Positions 1-10,634 of a stretch of DNA of 43,419 bases are shown here, piece after piece (positions within the stretch are counted from its first letter, which is position 1; the number at the start of each line of letters is the position of its first letter). The position numbers were made by a program, and so were the translations under genes. Below the pieces are notes generated by a model, which worked only from the letters and a program-made list of their open reading frames with translations, did no database searches and was not told where the DNA came from. The DNA comes from Bacteroidota bacterium (lineage in GTDB: Bacteria > Bacteroidota > Bacteroidia > Bacteroidales > Prolixibacteraceae). The DNA is taken from positions 1 through 43,419 of the forward strand of contig JAHEYU010000051.1 in NCBI GenBank assembly GCA_023251435.1. Reading direction: 5' to 3'.

Positions 1-13
1 GACCAATATCTTT

Positions 14-1399
14 TTAACGATCTTCCTTTTTCAATAATTGCTCTTTTACTTCTTCAACAAGGGTGTCGATGTCGCCGGCACCCATCATAAGCACGATTCC
101 CGGCTTAAACGAACCTGCCAGATTTTTCAAGTCCGATTTTGCACACAATATTTTATTCGTATTATTTATCTGCTTAAAAATCAATTCAGAAGTTACTCCT
201 TCCATCGGAAGTTCGCGTGCCGGATAGATATCAAGCAGCACTATCTCGTCGAGCAAATCCAGACTTTTGGCGAATCCGGCAGCAAAATCCTTTGTCCGGC
301 TGAAAAGGTGCGGCTGAAACACGCCAGTCAATGTCCGGCCTTTGTAAACATCTCTGACCGATTGTATCGTTGCCCTTAATTCCTCCGGATGATGGGCGTA
401 ATCGTCAATCAACACAAAAGTTCCGTTATTCAACTGTATATCGAACCGCCTTTTTACTCCCGAATAAGTTGCCAAAGCGGCTCGGATTTCTTCAGGAGAA
501 ACACCTGCCAGAATTGCAAGCGCCGACGCAGCAACCGAATTCTCGACATTCAACAGCCCGGGGTAATTCAGTACCAGTTTTTCAATCGTGAAATCAGGAG
601 TTTTCAGATCAAACTGATAAAAACCGTTTTTCAATTCTATATTTTCGGCGCAGAAATCTGCATTTTCAGTTATCGAATAAGTGAACTTCCGAATGCCTGC
701 GATTTCCTCATTCACCGAAAGACCTTTTTTCAGGACAAGTGCTCCACCTGCTTTTATCTGACTGGCAAACAAGTTAAAGCTCTCAATCACTTTTTCGTGC
801 GAGCCATAAATATCAAGGTGATCGGCATCCATCGAAGTAATTACCGCCAACTCTGGCTTTAGTTGCAGAAACGATCTGTCGAATTCGTCGGCTTCGGCCA
901 CAATCCACTGGCTTCCGGTATCGTCGAGCAGCAAATTGGTTCCGTAATTCTTCGAAATTCCACCCATAAAAGCGGCACATCCGGTAGCCGATGATTTCAG
1001 GATATGGGCAGTCATGGTTGAAACCGAAGTTTTTCCATGAGTTCCGGCAACCGCAATAGTCCTCCGACTGTTGCAAATAATTCCGAGCACTTCAGAACGT
1101 TTATGAATGCCAAAACCACGATCGATCAGAACATTTAATTCCTGATGACTGGATGGAACTGCCGGTGTGTAAACGATTAATGAGTCGGCAATATTTAATT
1201 CTGAAGGTAGTTTCGCGGGATTGTCGTCGTAGTGGACTGCAATTCCTTCTTTTTCAAGCTGAAGTGTTAATTCTGTACTGGTACGGTCGTATCCGGAAAC
1301 AGCGATACCCTGACTCGCAAAATAGCGTGCCAGAGCGCTCATCCCGATTCCCCCGATACCGAGGAAATACACTTGTTTTATGTCGGTAAAATTTAGCAT
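14..1399 (-). CDS. murC: UDP-N-acetylmuramate--L-alanine ligase MurC
   Basis: Cytoplasmic ligase that adds L-alanine to UDP-MurNAc, the first amino-acid step of the peptidoglycan stem peptide. The 461-residue product is full length for the family. Visible motifs are the N-terminal Rossmann loop GIGGIG (residues 14-19), the ATP-binding loop GTHGKT (119-124) and the C-terminal DDYAHHPEE segment that is typical of MurC. It is the last gene of the visible dcw run. Upstream, murG is separated from it by about 400 bases that hold a truncated ORF6N gene, whereas neighbours elsewhere in the cluster nearly touch. Only 13 bases follow the stop, so the expected ftsQ/ftsA/ftsZ cannot be seen. Confidence 0.98.
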   Translation of the reverse strand: MLNFTDIKQVYFLGIGGIGMSALARYFASQGIAVSGYDRTSTELTLQLEKEGIAVHYDDNPAKLPSELNIADSLIVYTPAVPSSHQELNVLIDRGFGIHKRSEVLGIICNSRRTIAVAGTHGKTSVSTMTAHILKSSATGCAAFMGGISKNYGTNLLLDDTGSQWIVAEADEFDRSFLQLKPELAVITSMDADHLDIYGSHEKVIESFNLFASQIKAGGALVLKKGLSVNEEIAGIRKFTYSITENADFCAENIELKNGFYQFDLKTPDFTIEKLVLNYPGLLNVENSVAASALAILAGVSPEEIRAALATYSGVKRRFDIQLNNGTFVLIDDYAHHPEELRATIQSVRDVYKGRTLTGVFQPHLFSRTKDFAAGFAKSLDLLDEIVLLDIYPARELPMEGVTSELIFKQINNTNKILCAKSDLKNLAGSFKPGIVLMMGAGDIDTLVEEVKEQLLKKEDR

Positions 1400-1457
1400 T
1401 CGTTTATTTTTACAACCATTTTATACATCTGGGTTAAAGCCTATCCGCGTCCGGGTC

Positions 1458-1784
1458 TCAAATGCCTCCCGTGCCTGCTTGTCGTTCATTAAATAATTCT
1501 TTTAGTACTGAACTTAACATTGCAACACCCTGCTCTGTAAAGGCAAAGGGTAATGCTCCTCCCAATTGTTGCTTAGAAGGTATCACAAATTGTGATACCA
1601 TAACCTGTATTTCCTCTGCGGTAAGTTGAATCATGAAATCTTCAGGAAAACGATCCATATTTCGTCTTACAGCCTGTTTCAAAGCCCTTGTTTCTACTTC
1701 ATACAAATCAGACAGATCATAATCAAACATAACCCGTAAACCCCGTACCTCGTATATTTTGCTATGAATACTTACTAATTCCAT
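1458..1784 (-). pseudogene. Truncated ORF6N-domain (phage/KilA-like DNA-binding) gene
   Basis: The 108-residue product matches the ORF6N domain pattern: an N-terminal [19 protein letters not shown] segment, then [20 protein letters not shown], then [16 protein letters not shown] near residue 92. ORF6N proteins are putative DNA-binding proteins common in phages and mobile elements and are usually longer, continuing after SSVL with a helical region. Here the homology ends at SSVL and a short unrelated tail ([14 protein letters not shown]) leads to a stop, so the gene looks truncated, perhaps by joining to a dispersed repeat. It starts 10 bases after the murG stop and is co-oriented with the dcw genes, so it is probably co-transcribed. 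It could be a functional short variant, but no standard wall gene is expected here. Confidence 0.7.
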
Positions 1785-1794
1785 GTTTAAATGT

Positions 1795-2898
1795 TCAATA
1801 TTTCACCACCGTCAAAATCACATCAACAATATCTTTTGCCGCGTTGGGCCGGCCTAGTTTTTTTATATTTTCTGAAAGACTTTTTAGTCGCTGTTTATCA
1901 GCCAGCAAGCTAAAAGTTTCTTTCATCAGTTGCTCTTTCGAATCGGCATCTTTTATTAACAAAGCGGCCTGATTTTCAACCAATGCCATCGCATTTTTGG
2001 TTTGATGGTCTTCGGCGACATTGGGCGAAGGAACCAGAATGCAGGGTTTTGCCAGCAAACAGAGTTCTGAAATGGTTCCGGCACCGGCACGCGAAATCAC
2101 CACATCGGCCAAAGCGTAAGCCAAATCCATACGCGAAACAAATTCCATCGGAAACAAATTTTCAGGTCCCGAATTACCCAGTCGTTCCAGCATTTCCTGA
2201 TAATAAAAACTTCCGGTTTGCCAGATTACCTGTACTCCCGAATTTCGGATCTGCTGCAGGCTGGCCATTACACTTTCGTTCAGTGTTCGTGCCCCGAGAC
2301 TTCCTCCTATAATCAGTACAACCGGTTTTGACTCATCAAGGCCAAAAAATTGGTATGCTTCGCTTTTATTTACAATGGCTTCAATCAGGTTTTTGCGGAT
2401 GGGATTTCCGGTAAAGACAATTTTCTTTGTCGGAAAATAACGTTCCATGTGAGGATAAGCCACACAAATTTTATCAACATCAACCGACAGAACTTTATTG
2501 GTTACTCCGGCATACGAGTTTTGCTCCTGAAGTACAGCAGGAACACCTTTTTTGACTGCTGCCTTCAAAACCGGACCACTTGCAAATCCACCCACACCAA
2601 TGGCTACATCGGGTTTAAAACCGACAATTACTTTGCGGGCCATCCGCATACTCTTGTATAATTTCAGAAAAAAACTAAACATTTTAAACGAAAGTTTCCG
2701 CGGAAACCCCATTACTGGCAAGCCAACAATGTGGTAACCGGCAGCCGGAACCCGTTCCATTTCCATTTTTCCAAGAGCTCCGACAAACAAAATTTCCGTT
2801 TCCGGAAAACGTTCTTTCAACTCGTTGGCAATCGAAATGGCCGGGAAAATATGTCCACCGGTTCCTCCTCCGCTTATAATTACTTTTAGTTTTCTCAT
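1795..2898 (-). CDS. murG: UDP-N-acetylglucosamine--N-acetylmuramyl-(pentapeptide) pyrophosphoryl-undecaprenol N-acetylglucosamine transferase MurG
   Basis: Membrane-associated glycosyltransferase that converts lipid I to lipid II at the inner face of the cytoplasmic membrane. The 367 residues fit the family. The N-terminal glycine-rich loop [11 protein letters not shown] (about 10-20) and the C-terminal donor-site segment [12 protein letters not shown] followed by [14 protein letters not shown] are clear GT28/MurG signatures. It starts three bases after the ftsW stop, showing tight operon packing. Downstream it is followed by the truncated ORF6N gene instead of directly by murC. Confidence 0.98.
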   Translation of the reverse strand: MRKLKVIISGGGTGGHIFPAISIANELKERFPETEILFVGALGKMEMERVPAAGYHIVGLPVMGFPRKLSFKMFSFFLKLYKSMRMARKVIVGFKPDVAIGVGGFASGPVLKAAVKKGVPAVLQEQNSYAGVTNKVLSVDVDKICVAYPHMERYFPTKKIVFTGNPIRKNLIEAIVNKSEAYQFFGLDESKPVVLIIGGSLGARTLNESVMASLQQIRNSGVQVIWQTGSFYYQEMLERLGNSGPENLFPMEFVSRMDLAYALADVVISRAGAGTISELCLLAKPCILVPSPNVAEDHQTKNAMALVENQAALLIKDADSKEQLMKETFSLLADKQRLKSLSENIKKLGRPNAAKDIVDVILTVVKY

Positions 2899-2901
2899 AT
2901 T

Positions 2902-4107
2902 TTATAAAGCCTGATCTTCGTTTGGTACATCAACTACAACCAACTGCTCGGCTGCCGCTTTATTTTTTTGATTGTGTGAGCTGACCGCCAGAATGATACC
3001 GAAGGAAACGGCAGTAAACAACATCGACGATCCACCCATACTTACCCAGGGCAATGGCTGACCGGTTACCGGGGCTGCCCCCACCGAAACAGCCATATTT
3101 ATAAAGGCCTGAAATACCATCAGAACAACCAGTCCCGCTACCATAAAGGCCGGAAAAGTACGATCGCAACGCCGTACGATGATCACTCCACGGAACATTA
3201 AAATCAGGTATAACAGCAACAGGGCCATGCCTCCGACAAAACCATATTCTTCGATAAAAATGGCATAAATAAAATCGTTGTAACCGGCTTCCATGTAATT
3301 ACTTACTTCGCTGTTCCCGGGACCTTTACCAAACATACCACCCTCGAAAACAGCTAATTTCGCGTAATCGGCCTGTGTTGTTCCCGTCAGGGCATTGGCA
3401 TCGCCTTTGGTGAAATCGACAATTCGTTCCTTGAAAGTATGAACGCGGCCAAAACTCTTGGGAAGATAATCGGCGGTAAAAAAAAGTAGCACGCCCAATA
3501 AAATTCCAGCTCCGGCAAGCATCGAAAACAATTTAAACGGCACACGGGCAATGAGCATCAACACCATGACGCTTAAGAAAATGAGCGCGGCAGTTGAAAT
3601 ATTGCTAAGGAAAATCAGAAAACAAACTACTGCAGAAACACCTGTTACCCACCAAAAAGCCGTCTTGAGTTCCTCTTCGGTTTTCTGCGATTTCGACAAC
3701 ATGCGCGAAGCGAACATGATAAGCGCAATTTTAGCCAGCTCCGACGGCTGAAAACTGAAGAAACCCAAATCGAGCGAACGGGATGTTTCCTTGTCGGGAT
3801 TACCAGTCATTTTAAACTGAATATAGGCAAAAATAAGCGCTACTATTGTAATGCCGATTAAGACCGGCGATATCTTAAAATAGACGACCACCGGTATAAT
3901 ATTGACAAGAAAAAGCATGATCCCAAAACCTGTCAGGATAAATACAAATTGCCGTATGAGATAATGTACTGTATTCCCGCCTGCTTCGCGATAGGCCAGC
4001 TTGCCCGTTGCGCTGTACACAATGATCAGCGAAGCAAGGGATAAGAAAATCAGCACCACCCAAAGTGTCCGGTCGCCCTTAAATAGTTTTGCCAGCCTAC
4101 CTGCCAT
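2902..4107 (-). CDS. ftsW: SEDS-family peptidoglycan glycosyltransferase FtsW
   Basis: Polytopic membrane protein of the SEDS family, which polymerises glycan strands at the septum together with a cognate class B PBP (here the ftsI product). The 401-residue sequence has about ten hydrophobic segments. The conserved C-terminal SEDS segment TGQPLPWVSMGGSSM lies near residue 355, and the FEGGMFGKGPGNSEV region is in the central loop. It lies between murD and murG, the usual place for ftsW in dcw clusters, which favours FtsW over the paralogue RodA. Confidence 0.95.
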   Translation of the reverse strand: MAGRLAKLFKGDRTLWVVLIFLSLASLIIVYSATGKLAYREAGGNTVHYLIRQFVFILTGFGIMLFLVNIIPVVVYFKISPVLIGITIVALIFAYIQFKMTGNPDKETSRSLDLGFFSFQPSELAKIALIMFASRMLSKSQKTEEELKTAFWWVTGVSAVVCFLIFLSNISTAALIFLSVMVLMLIARVPFKLFSMLAGAGILLGVLLFFTADYLPKSFGRVHTFKERIVDFTKGDANALTGTTQADYAKLAVFEGGMFGKGPGNSEVSNYMEAGYNDFIYAIFIEEYGFVGGMALLLLYLILMFRGVIIVRRCDRTFPAFMVAGLVVLMVFQAFINMAVSVGAAPVTGQPLPWVSMGGSSMLFTAVSFGIILAVSSHNQKNKAAAEQLVVVDVPNEDQAL

Positions 4108-4108
4108 T

Positions 4109-5446
4109 TTATAATTCTTTTACAGCATTTTTAAACTGATATCCGCGATCTTCGTAATTCTCGAACAAATCGAAACTTGCACAAGCAGGCGACAATAAAA
4201 CAGTATCGCCATTCTTTGCAAGGTAATAAGCAGAGCGCACTGCATCTTCCATCGATTGCGTTTCAACCATATCGATACCAATGTGCCTGAAAGCTTCCAG
4301 AATTTTTGAATTATCAACTCCAAGGCAAACAATCGCCTTTACTTTTTTCTTCACCAATTCGGTCAACTGGGAGTAATCGTTTCCTTTATCAATTCCACCT
4401 ACAATCCAAACGGTTGGCTGGTTCATACTTTCGAGTGCATACCAGGTCGAATTAATATTGGTTGCCTTTGAATCGTTGATGAATTCAATTCCATGAACTT
4501 TCAAAAAGCGTTCGAGACGGTGCTCAACACCTTTAAAATCAGCCATGCTCTCGCGAACCATTTCATTCCTGATATTAACGGCCATTCCCGCAATACCCGC
4601 TGCCATTGAGTTGTAGGTATTATGACTTCCCTGTAGTGCAATATCTAAAATCGACATAGTAAAAATATTTTGTTTCCAGTTTATAATCATGTTGTTGTCT
4701 GTAACTCCGGCACCTTCGACAGGAGGTAGCCCCAGGCCAAAAGGCACACAATGGGCGGCAATTTTTCGTTTCTTCATCTCGTGATTCAGCACCGGATCGT
4801 CGCTGCACCAGATGAAAAGATCCTGCGCGGTTTGGTTCTGTGCAATGCGAAACTTCGAATCGATATAGTTCTGCATTTTATAATCGTACCGATCGAGGTG
4901 ATCGGGAGTAATGTTCAGCAAAACAGCGATGTCTGCTTTAAACTCAAACATTCCGTCGAGCTGAAAGCTGCTCAGTTCGATCACATAATAATCGAATTCC
5001 TTTTCGGCCACCTGCCAGGCGAAACTATGCCCAACATTTCCGGCCAACCCAACATTGTACCCTGCTTTCTCCAAAATATGGTAGGTCAGCAATGTGGTGG
5101 TCGTTTTACCATTGCTCCCTGTTATGCATATTTTTATTGCTGAAGTGTATTTTCCGGCAAATTCAATTTCAGAAATAACCGGTATTCCATTTTCTTTCAG
5201 CTTCACAATCAATGGCGCCTTATCCGGAATTCCCGGACTTTTGATCACCACATCTGCATTCAATATTTTTTCTTCGGTGTGTCGGCCTTCTTCAAAATCG
5301 AACTGACGATCAGTCAATTCATTTCTGTATTTCTCCTTGATCGTTCCAAGGTCAGAAACAAACACGTCAAAACCTTGCTTGCGTGCCAGAATGGCTGCAC
5401 CAACTCCGCTCTCTGCGGCTCCCAATATGACGGCTCTTCTATTCAT
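4109..5446 (-). CDS. murD: UDP-N-acetylmuramoyl-L-alanine--D-glutamate ligase MurD
   Basis: Cytoplasmic Mur ligase that adds D-glutamate to UDP-MurNAc-L-Ala. The 445 residues fit the family. An N-terminal nucleotide-fold segment (AVILGAAESGVGAAILA) is followed by the ATP loop GSNGKTTT near residue 113, NITPDHLDRY near 185 and the late segment LLSPACASFDLFENYEDRG, which is characteristic of MurD. The stop lies one base before the ftsW start, and mraY lies immediately upstream, so it is an internal operon gene. Confidence 0.98.
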   Translation of the reverse strand: MNRRAVILGAAESGVGAAILARKQGFDVFVSDLGTIKEKYRNELTDRQFDFEEGRHTEEKILNADVVIKSPGIPDKAPLIVKLKENGIPVISEIEFAGKYTSAIKICITGSNGKTTTTLLTYHILEKAGYNVGLAGNVGHSFAWQVAEKEFDYYVIELSSFQLDGMFEFKADIAVLLNITPDHLDRYDYKMQNYIDSKFRIAQNQTAQDLFIWCSDDPVLNHEMKKRKIAAHCVPFGLGLPPVEGAGVTDNNMIINWKQNIFTMSILDIALQGSHNTYNSMAAGIAGMAVNIRNEMVRESMADFKGVEHRLERFLKVHGIEFINDSKATNINSTWYALESMNQPTVWIVGGIDKGNDYSQLTELVKKKVKAIVCLGVDNSKILEAFRHIGIDMVETQSMEDAVRSAYYLAKNGDTVLLSPACASFDLFENYEDRGYQFKNAVKEL

Positions 5447-5449
5447 TTT

Positions 5450-6700
5450 TTAACGCATTTTCAATGTTACCATGGTCAATACTGCCAGGATGATTCCGAC
5501 AATCCAGAAACGGGTAACGATTTTTGCTTCCGGAATTCCCTGCTTCTGAAAGTGATGATGGATGGGACTCATCAGGAAAATCCTGCGTCCTTCACCGTAT
5601 TTTTTTCTGGTATATTTGAAATAAGCCACCTGAATTACTACAGAAAGGTTTTCGACAACAAAAATTCCGCACAAAATCGGGATGAGAAATTCTTTACGGA
5701 TTATAACTGCGAAAACAGCCAGAATACCACCAAGTGCGAGGCTTCCGGTGTCGCCCATAAATACCTGAGCCGGATATGAATTGTACCAAAGGAATCCGAC
5801 TGTACCTCCAATAAATGCAGCGATAAAAATGGTCAACTCACCAAGATTAGGTATGTACATGATGTTCAGGTATTCGGCATAAATGACGTTACCGCTCACA
5901 TAAGCCAGTATCCCGAAAGTGGCCCCGCTGATGGCCGAGGTGCCCGTCGCAAGTCCGTCGATTCCATCGGTTAGGTTAGCGGCATTTGAGACGGCGGTGA
6001 TAATTAGAATAATGGCCAGCGCATAAACCAACCATCTCCAAACAGTATTGCGGTCGCCCAAAAAACCTACGAGAATGCCGTAATCAAATTCATGATTTTT
6101 AACGAAAGGAATGGTTGTTTTTGTAGATTTCACTTCGTTGGTTACATATTGCAACCTTCCTCTGCCTGTAATGCTGTCGGTTACCATCTCTTTAACAAAC
6201 ATTCCGTTGGCGTCAACCACCCGTTCGCGAACCACCACCTCATCAGAAAAAAACAAAGTTGTTGCAACAATAAAACCCAGAGAAACCTGGCCCAGAATTT
6301 TAAATTTTCCGGCCAATCCTTTTTTATCTTTCAGGAATACTTTAATATAATCGTCGAGGAAACCGATTAAACCCAACCATACAGTGGTGATAAGCATCAG
6401 TACAATGTAAATATTGTCGAGACGGGCAAACAGCAGAGTCGGAATAACTATTGATGCAAGAATGATAATTCCACCCATGGTTGGTGTGCCTTTTTTCTGC
6501 ATCTGACCTTCGAGACCCAAATCGCGAACCTCTTCACCAATTTGCTTTTTGCGCAAAAAGTTGATCAGCTTTTTCCCAAAACCGACAGTAATCAGCAACG
6601 AAACAATGATTGCTGCACCCGACCGGAACGAGATGTACTGAAACATTCCCAATCCGGGGATGTCCCAATCCTTTAAAAGCTGATACAAATGATAAAACAT
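5450..6700 (-). CDS. mraY: Phospho-N-acetylmuramoyl-pentapeptide-transferase MraY
   Basis: Integral membrane enzyme that attaches phospho-MurNAc-pentapeptide to undecaprenyl phosphate, making lipid I. Signatures seen are [10 protein letters not shown] near residue 69, [13 protein letters not shown] near 110, [12 protein letters not shown] near 242 and [11 protein letters not shown] near the C terminus. At 416 residues it is longer than the roughly 360-residue proteobacterial enzyme. The extra length is a polar insertion at about residues 150-205 (the [14 protein letters not shown] region), between membrane segments; I believe insertions here are common in Bacteroidota MraY. It is packed between murE and murD. 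Confidence 0.98.
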   Translation of the reverse strand: MFYHLYQLLKDWDIPGLGMFQYISFRSGAAIIVSLLITVGFGKKLINFLRKKQIGEEVRDLGLEGQMQKKGTPTMGGIIILASIVIPTLLFARLDNIYIVLMLITTVWLGLIGFLDDYIKVFLKDKKGLAGKFKILGQVSLGFIVATTLFFSDEVVVRERVVDANGMFVKEMVTDSITGRGRLQYVTNEVKSTKTTIPFVKNHEFDYGILVGFLGDRNTVWRWLVYALAIILIITAVSNAANLTDGIDGLATGTSAISGATFGILAYVSGNVIYAEYLNIMYIPNLGELTIFIAAFIGGTVGFLWYNSYPAQVFMGDTGSLALGGILAVFAVIIRKEFLIPILCGIFVVENLSVVIQVAYFKYTRKKYGEGRRIFLMSPIHHHFQKQGIPEAKIVTRFWIVGIILAVLTMVTLKMR

Positions 6701-6711
6701 AGTCTCGTATA

Positions 6712-8169
6712 TTAATTGTTACCAAATATTTCGTTGATTACTTCCTTGTCGTCAAAGTGATATTTCACCCCTTTAATCTCCTGATAATCTTCGTGTCCTT
6801 TTCCGGCCACCAAAATAATATCGCCCGGCCGTGCAAGCATACAGGCCGTTTTTATAGCTTCTTTCCGGCTCACAATCGACAATACTTTCGAGCGTTGATG
6901 AGCCTCGACTCCTGCTTCCATATCTGCAAGAATCTGCTCGGGCTCTTCGGAGCGAGGATTGTCGGAAGTAAGAATAACTTTGTCGCTTTGCTTCACTGCT
7001 TCCCGCGCCATTTCCGGACGTTTTGTTTTATCGCGGTCGCCACCAGCGCCAATAACAGTGATTACCTGTTCGTTTCCGGTCCGGATATCTGTTATTCCTG
7101 ACAATACATTCTGAATGGCATCGGGCGTATGAGCGTAATCAACTACCGCATATTTTCCGTCAGCTGAACGGATGATTTCGAACCTTCCGGAAACAGGGCG
7201 CAACTCGCTTAAAATCCGAAGAATATCTTCATTATTAACTCCAAGGAGTACCGAAGCGCCCATCACCGCCAACAGGTTACTTGCATTGAAAACGCCTGTA
7301 AAATGCGTCCAAACTTCATGTCCGTCAATACTTAGCAACATTCCGTCGAAATGTTTTTCAAGCACTTTGCAATGAAAATTGGCCAGCGCTCTTTGCGAAT
7401 AAGTTTGTTTAAGTGCACGTGTATTCTGAAGCATCACCATGCCATTTTTATCGTCGGCATTGGTAAGGGCAAAAGCACCTTCAGGAAGCTCATCAAAAAA
7501 CTTCTTTTTTGCTTTCAGGTATTCAGCAAATGTTTTGTGATAGTCGAGATGGTCATGACTTAGGTTGGTGAAAACACCTCCATCGAATTGAATACCGCTG
7601 ATACGATCCTGGTCGATTGCATGGGAACTGACTTCCATAAAGCAATAATCGCAACCGGCTTCAACCATCCGAGCCATCAGTTCCTGAATTTGTAATGCAT
7701 CGGGAGTGGTGTGGGTGGCATGAAATTCATCCTTCCCCACGTAATATTTAATCGTCGAAATTAATCCGACTTTATAGCCAAGCAGCGTAAATGTATTGTA
7801 CAGAAGTGTTGCAATGGTTGTTTTACCATTTGTTCCGGTAACTCCCACGACTTTCAGACCAGCCGACGGATTTCCGAAGAAATTAGCAGCCATAAACCCA
7901 AAGTTTTTCTGTGAATTGGCAATGCGAACAAGCACGACTCCTGAAGGAATATTTTCAGGAACTTCTTCACAAACAACAGCAACAGCGCCCATTTCGATCG
8001 CTTTTGCAATAAACTGATGCCCATCGACATGAGAACCTTTCACCGCAACAAACAAATCGCCGGCAACCACTTTACGTGAATCGAACTGGATGTTACGGAT
8101 AGAAACAGATAAATCGCCCCTCATTTCGAGCAATTCAATACCGTTCAGTATGTCATTTAATGGTCTCAT
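6712..8169 (-). CDS. murE: UDP-N-acetylmuramoyl-L-alanyl-D-glutamate--2,6-diaminopimelate ligase MurE
   Basis: Mur ligase adding the third stem-peptide residue. The 485-residue protein has the ATP loop [10 protein letters not shown] near residues 108-117, the [12 protein letters not shown] segment, and the DNPRSEEP motif near residue 405. DNPR is the established signature for meso-diaminopimelate rather than lysine, so this organism should make Gram-negative-type peptidoglycan. Its stop is only 11 bases from the mraY start and its start is two bases after the ftsI stop. Confidence 0.98.
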   Translation of the reverse strand: MRPLNDILNGIELLEMRGDLSVSIRNIQFDSRKVVAGDLFVAVKGSHVDGHQFIAKAIEMGAVAVVCEEVPENIPSGVVLVRIANSQKNFGFMAANFFGNPSAGLKVVGVTGTNGKTTIATLLYNTFTLLGYKVGLISTIKYYVGKDEFHATHTTPDALQIQELMARMVEAGCDYCFMEVSSHAIDQDRISGIQFDGGVFTNLSHDHLDYHKTFAEYLKAKKKFFDELPEGAFALTNADDKNGMVMLQNTRALKQTYSQRALANFHCKVLEKHFDGMLLSIDGHEVWTHFTGVFNASNLLAVMGASVLLGVNNEDILRILSELRPVSGRFEIIRSADGKYAVVDYAHTPDAIQNVLSGITDIRTGNEQVITVIGAGGDRDKTKRPEMAREAVKQSDKVILTSDNPRSEEPEQILADMEAGVEAHQRSKVLSIVSRKEAIKTACMLARPGDIILVAGKGHEDYQEIKGVKYHFDDKEVINEIFGNN

Positions 8170-8171
8170 TA

Positions 8172-10634
8172 TTACTGATTTTTTGTTTGAACAGCTCCAT
8201 TCTTTGCTGCATTCTTCGCCTCAGCAGCCTTTTGTGCAGCAACTTTTGCCTTCCATTTATCAATGGCTTCCTGCGTAGGTTTTGGTTTTACTGCATTTCC
8301 TTTCTTTGCATCAAGTTTCTTTTGTGCAGCAACTTTTGCTTTCCACTTATCAATGGCTTCCTGTGTAGGTTTTGGTTTTTCTGCCGGGCTTTTCTTCTTT
8401 GTATTTTCGACTTCAGGAGCCTTTTTGGTATTTTCAACCTGGCCTAAGGCCAATGGCGCTGCCTGAATAGAATCGCTGGCTGCAATGCTATCCTTCTTAA
8501 ATATCTCAAGCTCATCAAAACCCAGCTCCAATGAAACGGTTTCTCCTTTTGTAACAGGCATTCCGGGAGTCAACGACTGACGGAATACGCGACCAAAACC
8601 ATTTATACGTGTAGTCAGGCCTTCTTTTTCCAGAAGATAAACTGCATCGGTGGCGCCCATTCCAACCACATTGGGAACTGTTCCCGGAGTATCAGTTATG
8701 CCCGATACAAAAACGGTCATGGTATCGTTGGCAACAGTAACATAGTCGGCAGTCATATTTTGTGACTGGGTTTTAAAGCCGAGCTCCTGCGAAAAGAGCA
8801 TCACATCTTCTTTTAACCCGGGTTTAACAACCGGTACTTCGGCATAAGGAGGAATTGAATCTTTGGCGGGTTCGAGATACGAAGCATACACTTTGTCGGC
8901 AATGCCCCTAAAAACCGGACCTGCCACCGAACCTCCGTAAAACTTACCCTTCGGACCAACAATTACTACAATAATTGAATATTCAGGATTATCGGCTGGA
9001 AAATACCCACAAAAAGAAGCCTGGTATTTTTTGACCCCACCCGCTTTATAACCCCTGTTTTCGTCGGCAATTACTGCAGTACCGGTTTTGCCGGCAATGG
9101 TGTAATACGGATTTCGCAGGTTCCTACCAGTTCCATGAGAGCAAACACCTTTAAGCAAATCCTGTGCTTTCACCAGGGTATTCTTCGAGCAAATTGATGG
9201 ATTTACTACTTCAGTTTTAAATTTGCGGACAGGCATTCCGTTTTCCCTGATTTCTTCGATAAATTTTGGTTTCACCATCACTCCGTTGTTGGCCACTGCG
9301 TTATAAAAAGCCAATGTTTGAATGGGTGCGATCTTTATTTCGTAGCCGTGGGCAATCCATGCCAACGAAGGTCCCCACCAATCCGGGTCGGTAGGATATT
9401 TAATCCGGGGAACAGCTTCACCTAAAAAGCCCAATCCCAGCGGTTTATTGAGACCAAAGCTGTAAATGCGATCTATAAAATCTTTTTCCCTGCCCTCGTA
9501 AAATTTGGTAATGATTTTTGCAGTCCCAATGTTTGATGAAAGTTCGAAGATGCGTTTCATGCTAAGCATTCCGTGCCCACCTTTATCGTAATCACTATCG
9601 AGCATCTTTTGTCGTTTGTATTCCCACATTCCCCGCCCGGTGTCAAACATATCAGCCGTATCAACATAGCCTTCTTCCATGGCAATAATCATCGACATCA
9701 GTTTAAAAGTCGATCCGGGTTCGCTGCACCCCTGATGGCCAAAAGCGTAATTATATGTTTCGCCATACGTTCCATCTTTTTTGCGACCCATATTGGCTAT
9801 TGCCTTTATGTTTCCGGTTTTTACCTCCATTACAATTGCAGTTCCCCATTCGGCCTGACTAATTTCCATTTGTTTTCCTAATGAAGATTGAGCGTAATCC
9901 TGAAGGTTCACATTAATGGTGGTAATTACATCTTTCCCTTCTTTGGGTTCTATAAGCGGAGTGTTGATCCAGCTTCCGGAGTAATTTCGTTTTAGAGCCA
10001 TTCCGTTTTGTCCGGCCAGATAGTTTTCAGACAATCCTTCAACGCCTGTATAACCAACATAGCCGTGCATCCCCCCAAAAACTCCTTTATTTAAAACGCC
10101 GATGGTACGGCTGGCCAAATCGCCGTGAGGTAAAATCCGCTTGTTCTCGGTAACGACCACCAATCCCGAACCAAAATAACTGCGCGACATGGTTCTGAGT
10201 TTTCTGAATTCCTGAAATTGATTGTGGTCCAATTGCGCCGGGTTAACCAGAAACCAACGATTTCCCTTGTCAAAGGCAACTTTCAGGCGATTTCTGAAAT
10301 CCATTTTGGAGAAGCCGAAAAAGTTGGATAACTCTTCGACCATTGCTTCCGACTCTTTGGCAAATACCTGTTGAATTCGTGGCGCCTGCATGTCCATCCT
10401 GATTTCGTAGTATGGAACAGAAGTGGATAAAATGCTACCGTCGTCGGCACAAATATTTCCACGTTTTGCCCATATATCAGCAGTATTATTTCGTAAGTCT
10501 TTGGCAATCTGCTGCCATTTTTCGGTATCAACATTCTGAATAATGAGAATCCGGGCAATTATAACAAGTCCGAACAGGGCAATCAAAAAATAGATGATGC
10601 CGAATCGTAAGGTTATGACTTTCCTGATTTCCAT
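8172..10634 (-). CDS. ftsI: Septal class B penicillin-binding protein (FtsI/PBP3) with PASTA domain and lysine-rich repeated tail
   Basis: Transpeptidase that cross-links septal peptidoglycan as partner of FtsW. The 820 residues begin with a short cytoplasmic end and one membrane segment (about 10-32). The PBP dimerisation domain follows. The transpeptidase motifs are STFK (308-311, nucleophile S308), SSN (366-368) and KTGT (516-519). One PASTA domain lies at about 640-705. The last 100 residues are unusual: a Lys/Ala-rich tail in which a segment starting KPKPTQEAIDKWKAKVAAQ occurs twice, 30 residues apart. The gene overlaps the ftsL stop by one base (TAATG). Confidence 0.95.
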   Translation of the reverse strand: MEIRKVITLRFGIIYFLIALFGLVIIARILIIQNVDTEKWQQIAKDLRNNTADIWAKRGNICADDGSILSTSVPYYEIRMDMQAPRIQQVFAKESEAMVEELSNFFGFSKMDFRNRLKVAFDKGNRWFLVNPAQLDHNQFQEFRKLRTMSRSYFGSGLVVVTENKRILPHGDLASRTIGVLNKGVFGGMHGYVGYTGVEGLSENYLAGQNGMALKRNYSGSWINTPLIEPKEGKDVITTINVNLQDYAQSSLGKQMEISQAEWGTAIVMEVKTGNIKAIANMGRKKDGTYGETYNYAFGHQGCSEPGSTFKLMSMIIAMEEGYVDTADMFDTGRGMWEYKRQKMLDSDYDKGGHGMLSMKRIFELSSNIGTAKIITKFYEGREKDFIDRIYSFGLNKPLGLGFLGEAVPRIKYPTDPDWWGPSLAWIAHGYEIKIAPIQTLAFYNAVANNGVMVKPKFIEEIRENGMPVRKFKTEVVNPSICSKNTLVKAQDLLKGVCSHGTGRNLRNPYYTIAGKTGTAVIADENRGYKAGGVKKYQASFCGYFPADNPEYSIIVVIVGPKGKFYGGSVAGPVFRGIADKVYASYLEPAKDSIPPYAEVPVVKPGLKEDVMLFSQELGFKTQSQNMTADYVTVANDTMTVFVSGITDTPGTVPNVVGMGATDAVYLLEKEGLTTRINGFGRVFRQSLTPGMPVTKGETVSLELGFDELEIFKKDSIAASDSIQAAPLALGQVENTKKAPEVENTKKKSPAEKPKPTQEAIDKWKAKVAAQKKLDAKKGNAVKPKPTQEAIDKWKAKVAAQKAAEAKNAAKNGAVQTKNQ
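8229..8379. repeat. Two-copy 90-bp direct repeat inside the 3' end of ftsI
   Basis: Bases 8229-8289 and 8319-8379 are near-identical copies with a 90-bp period, differing at only a few third positions. They encode the duplicated basic segment of the PBP tail. The repeat keeps frame, so changes in copy number would lengthen or shorten the tail by 30 residues. Confidence 0.85.
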
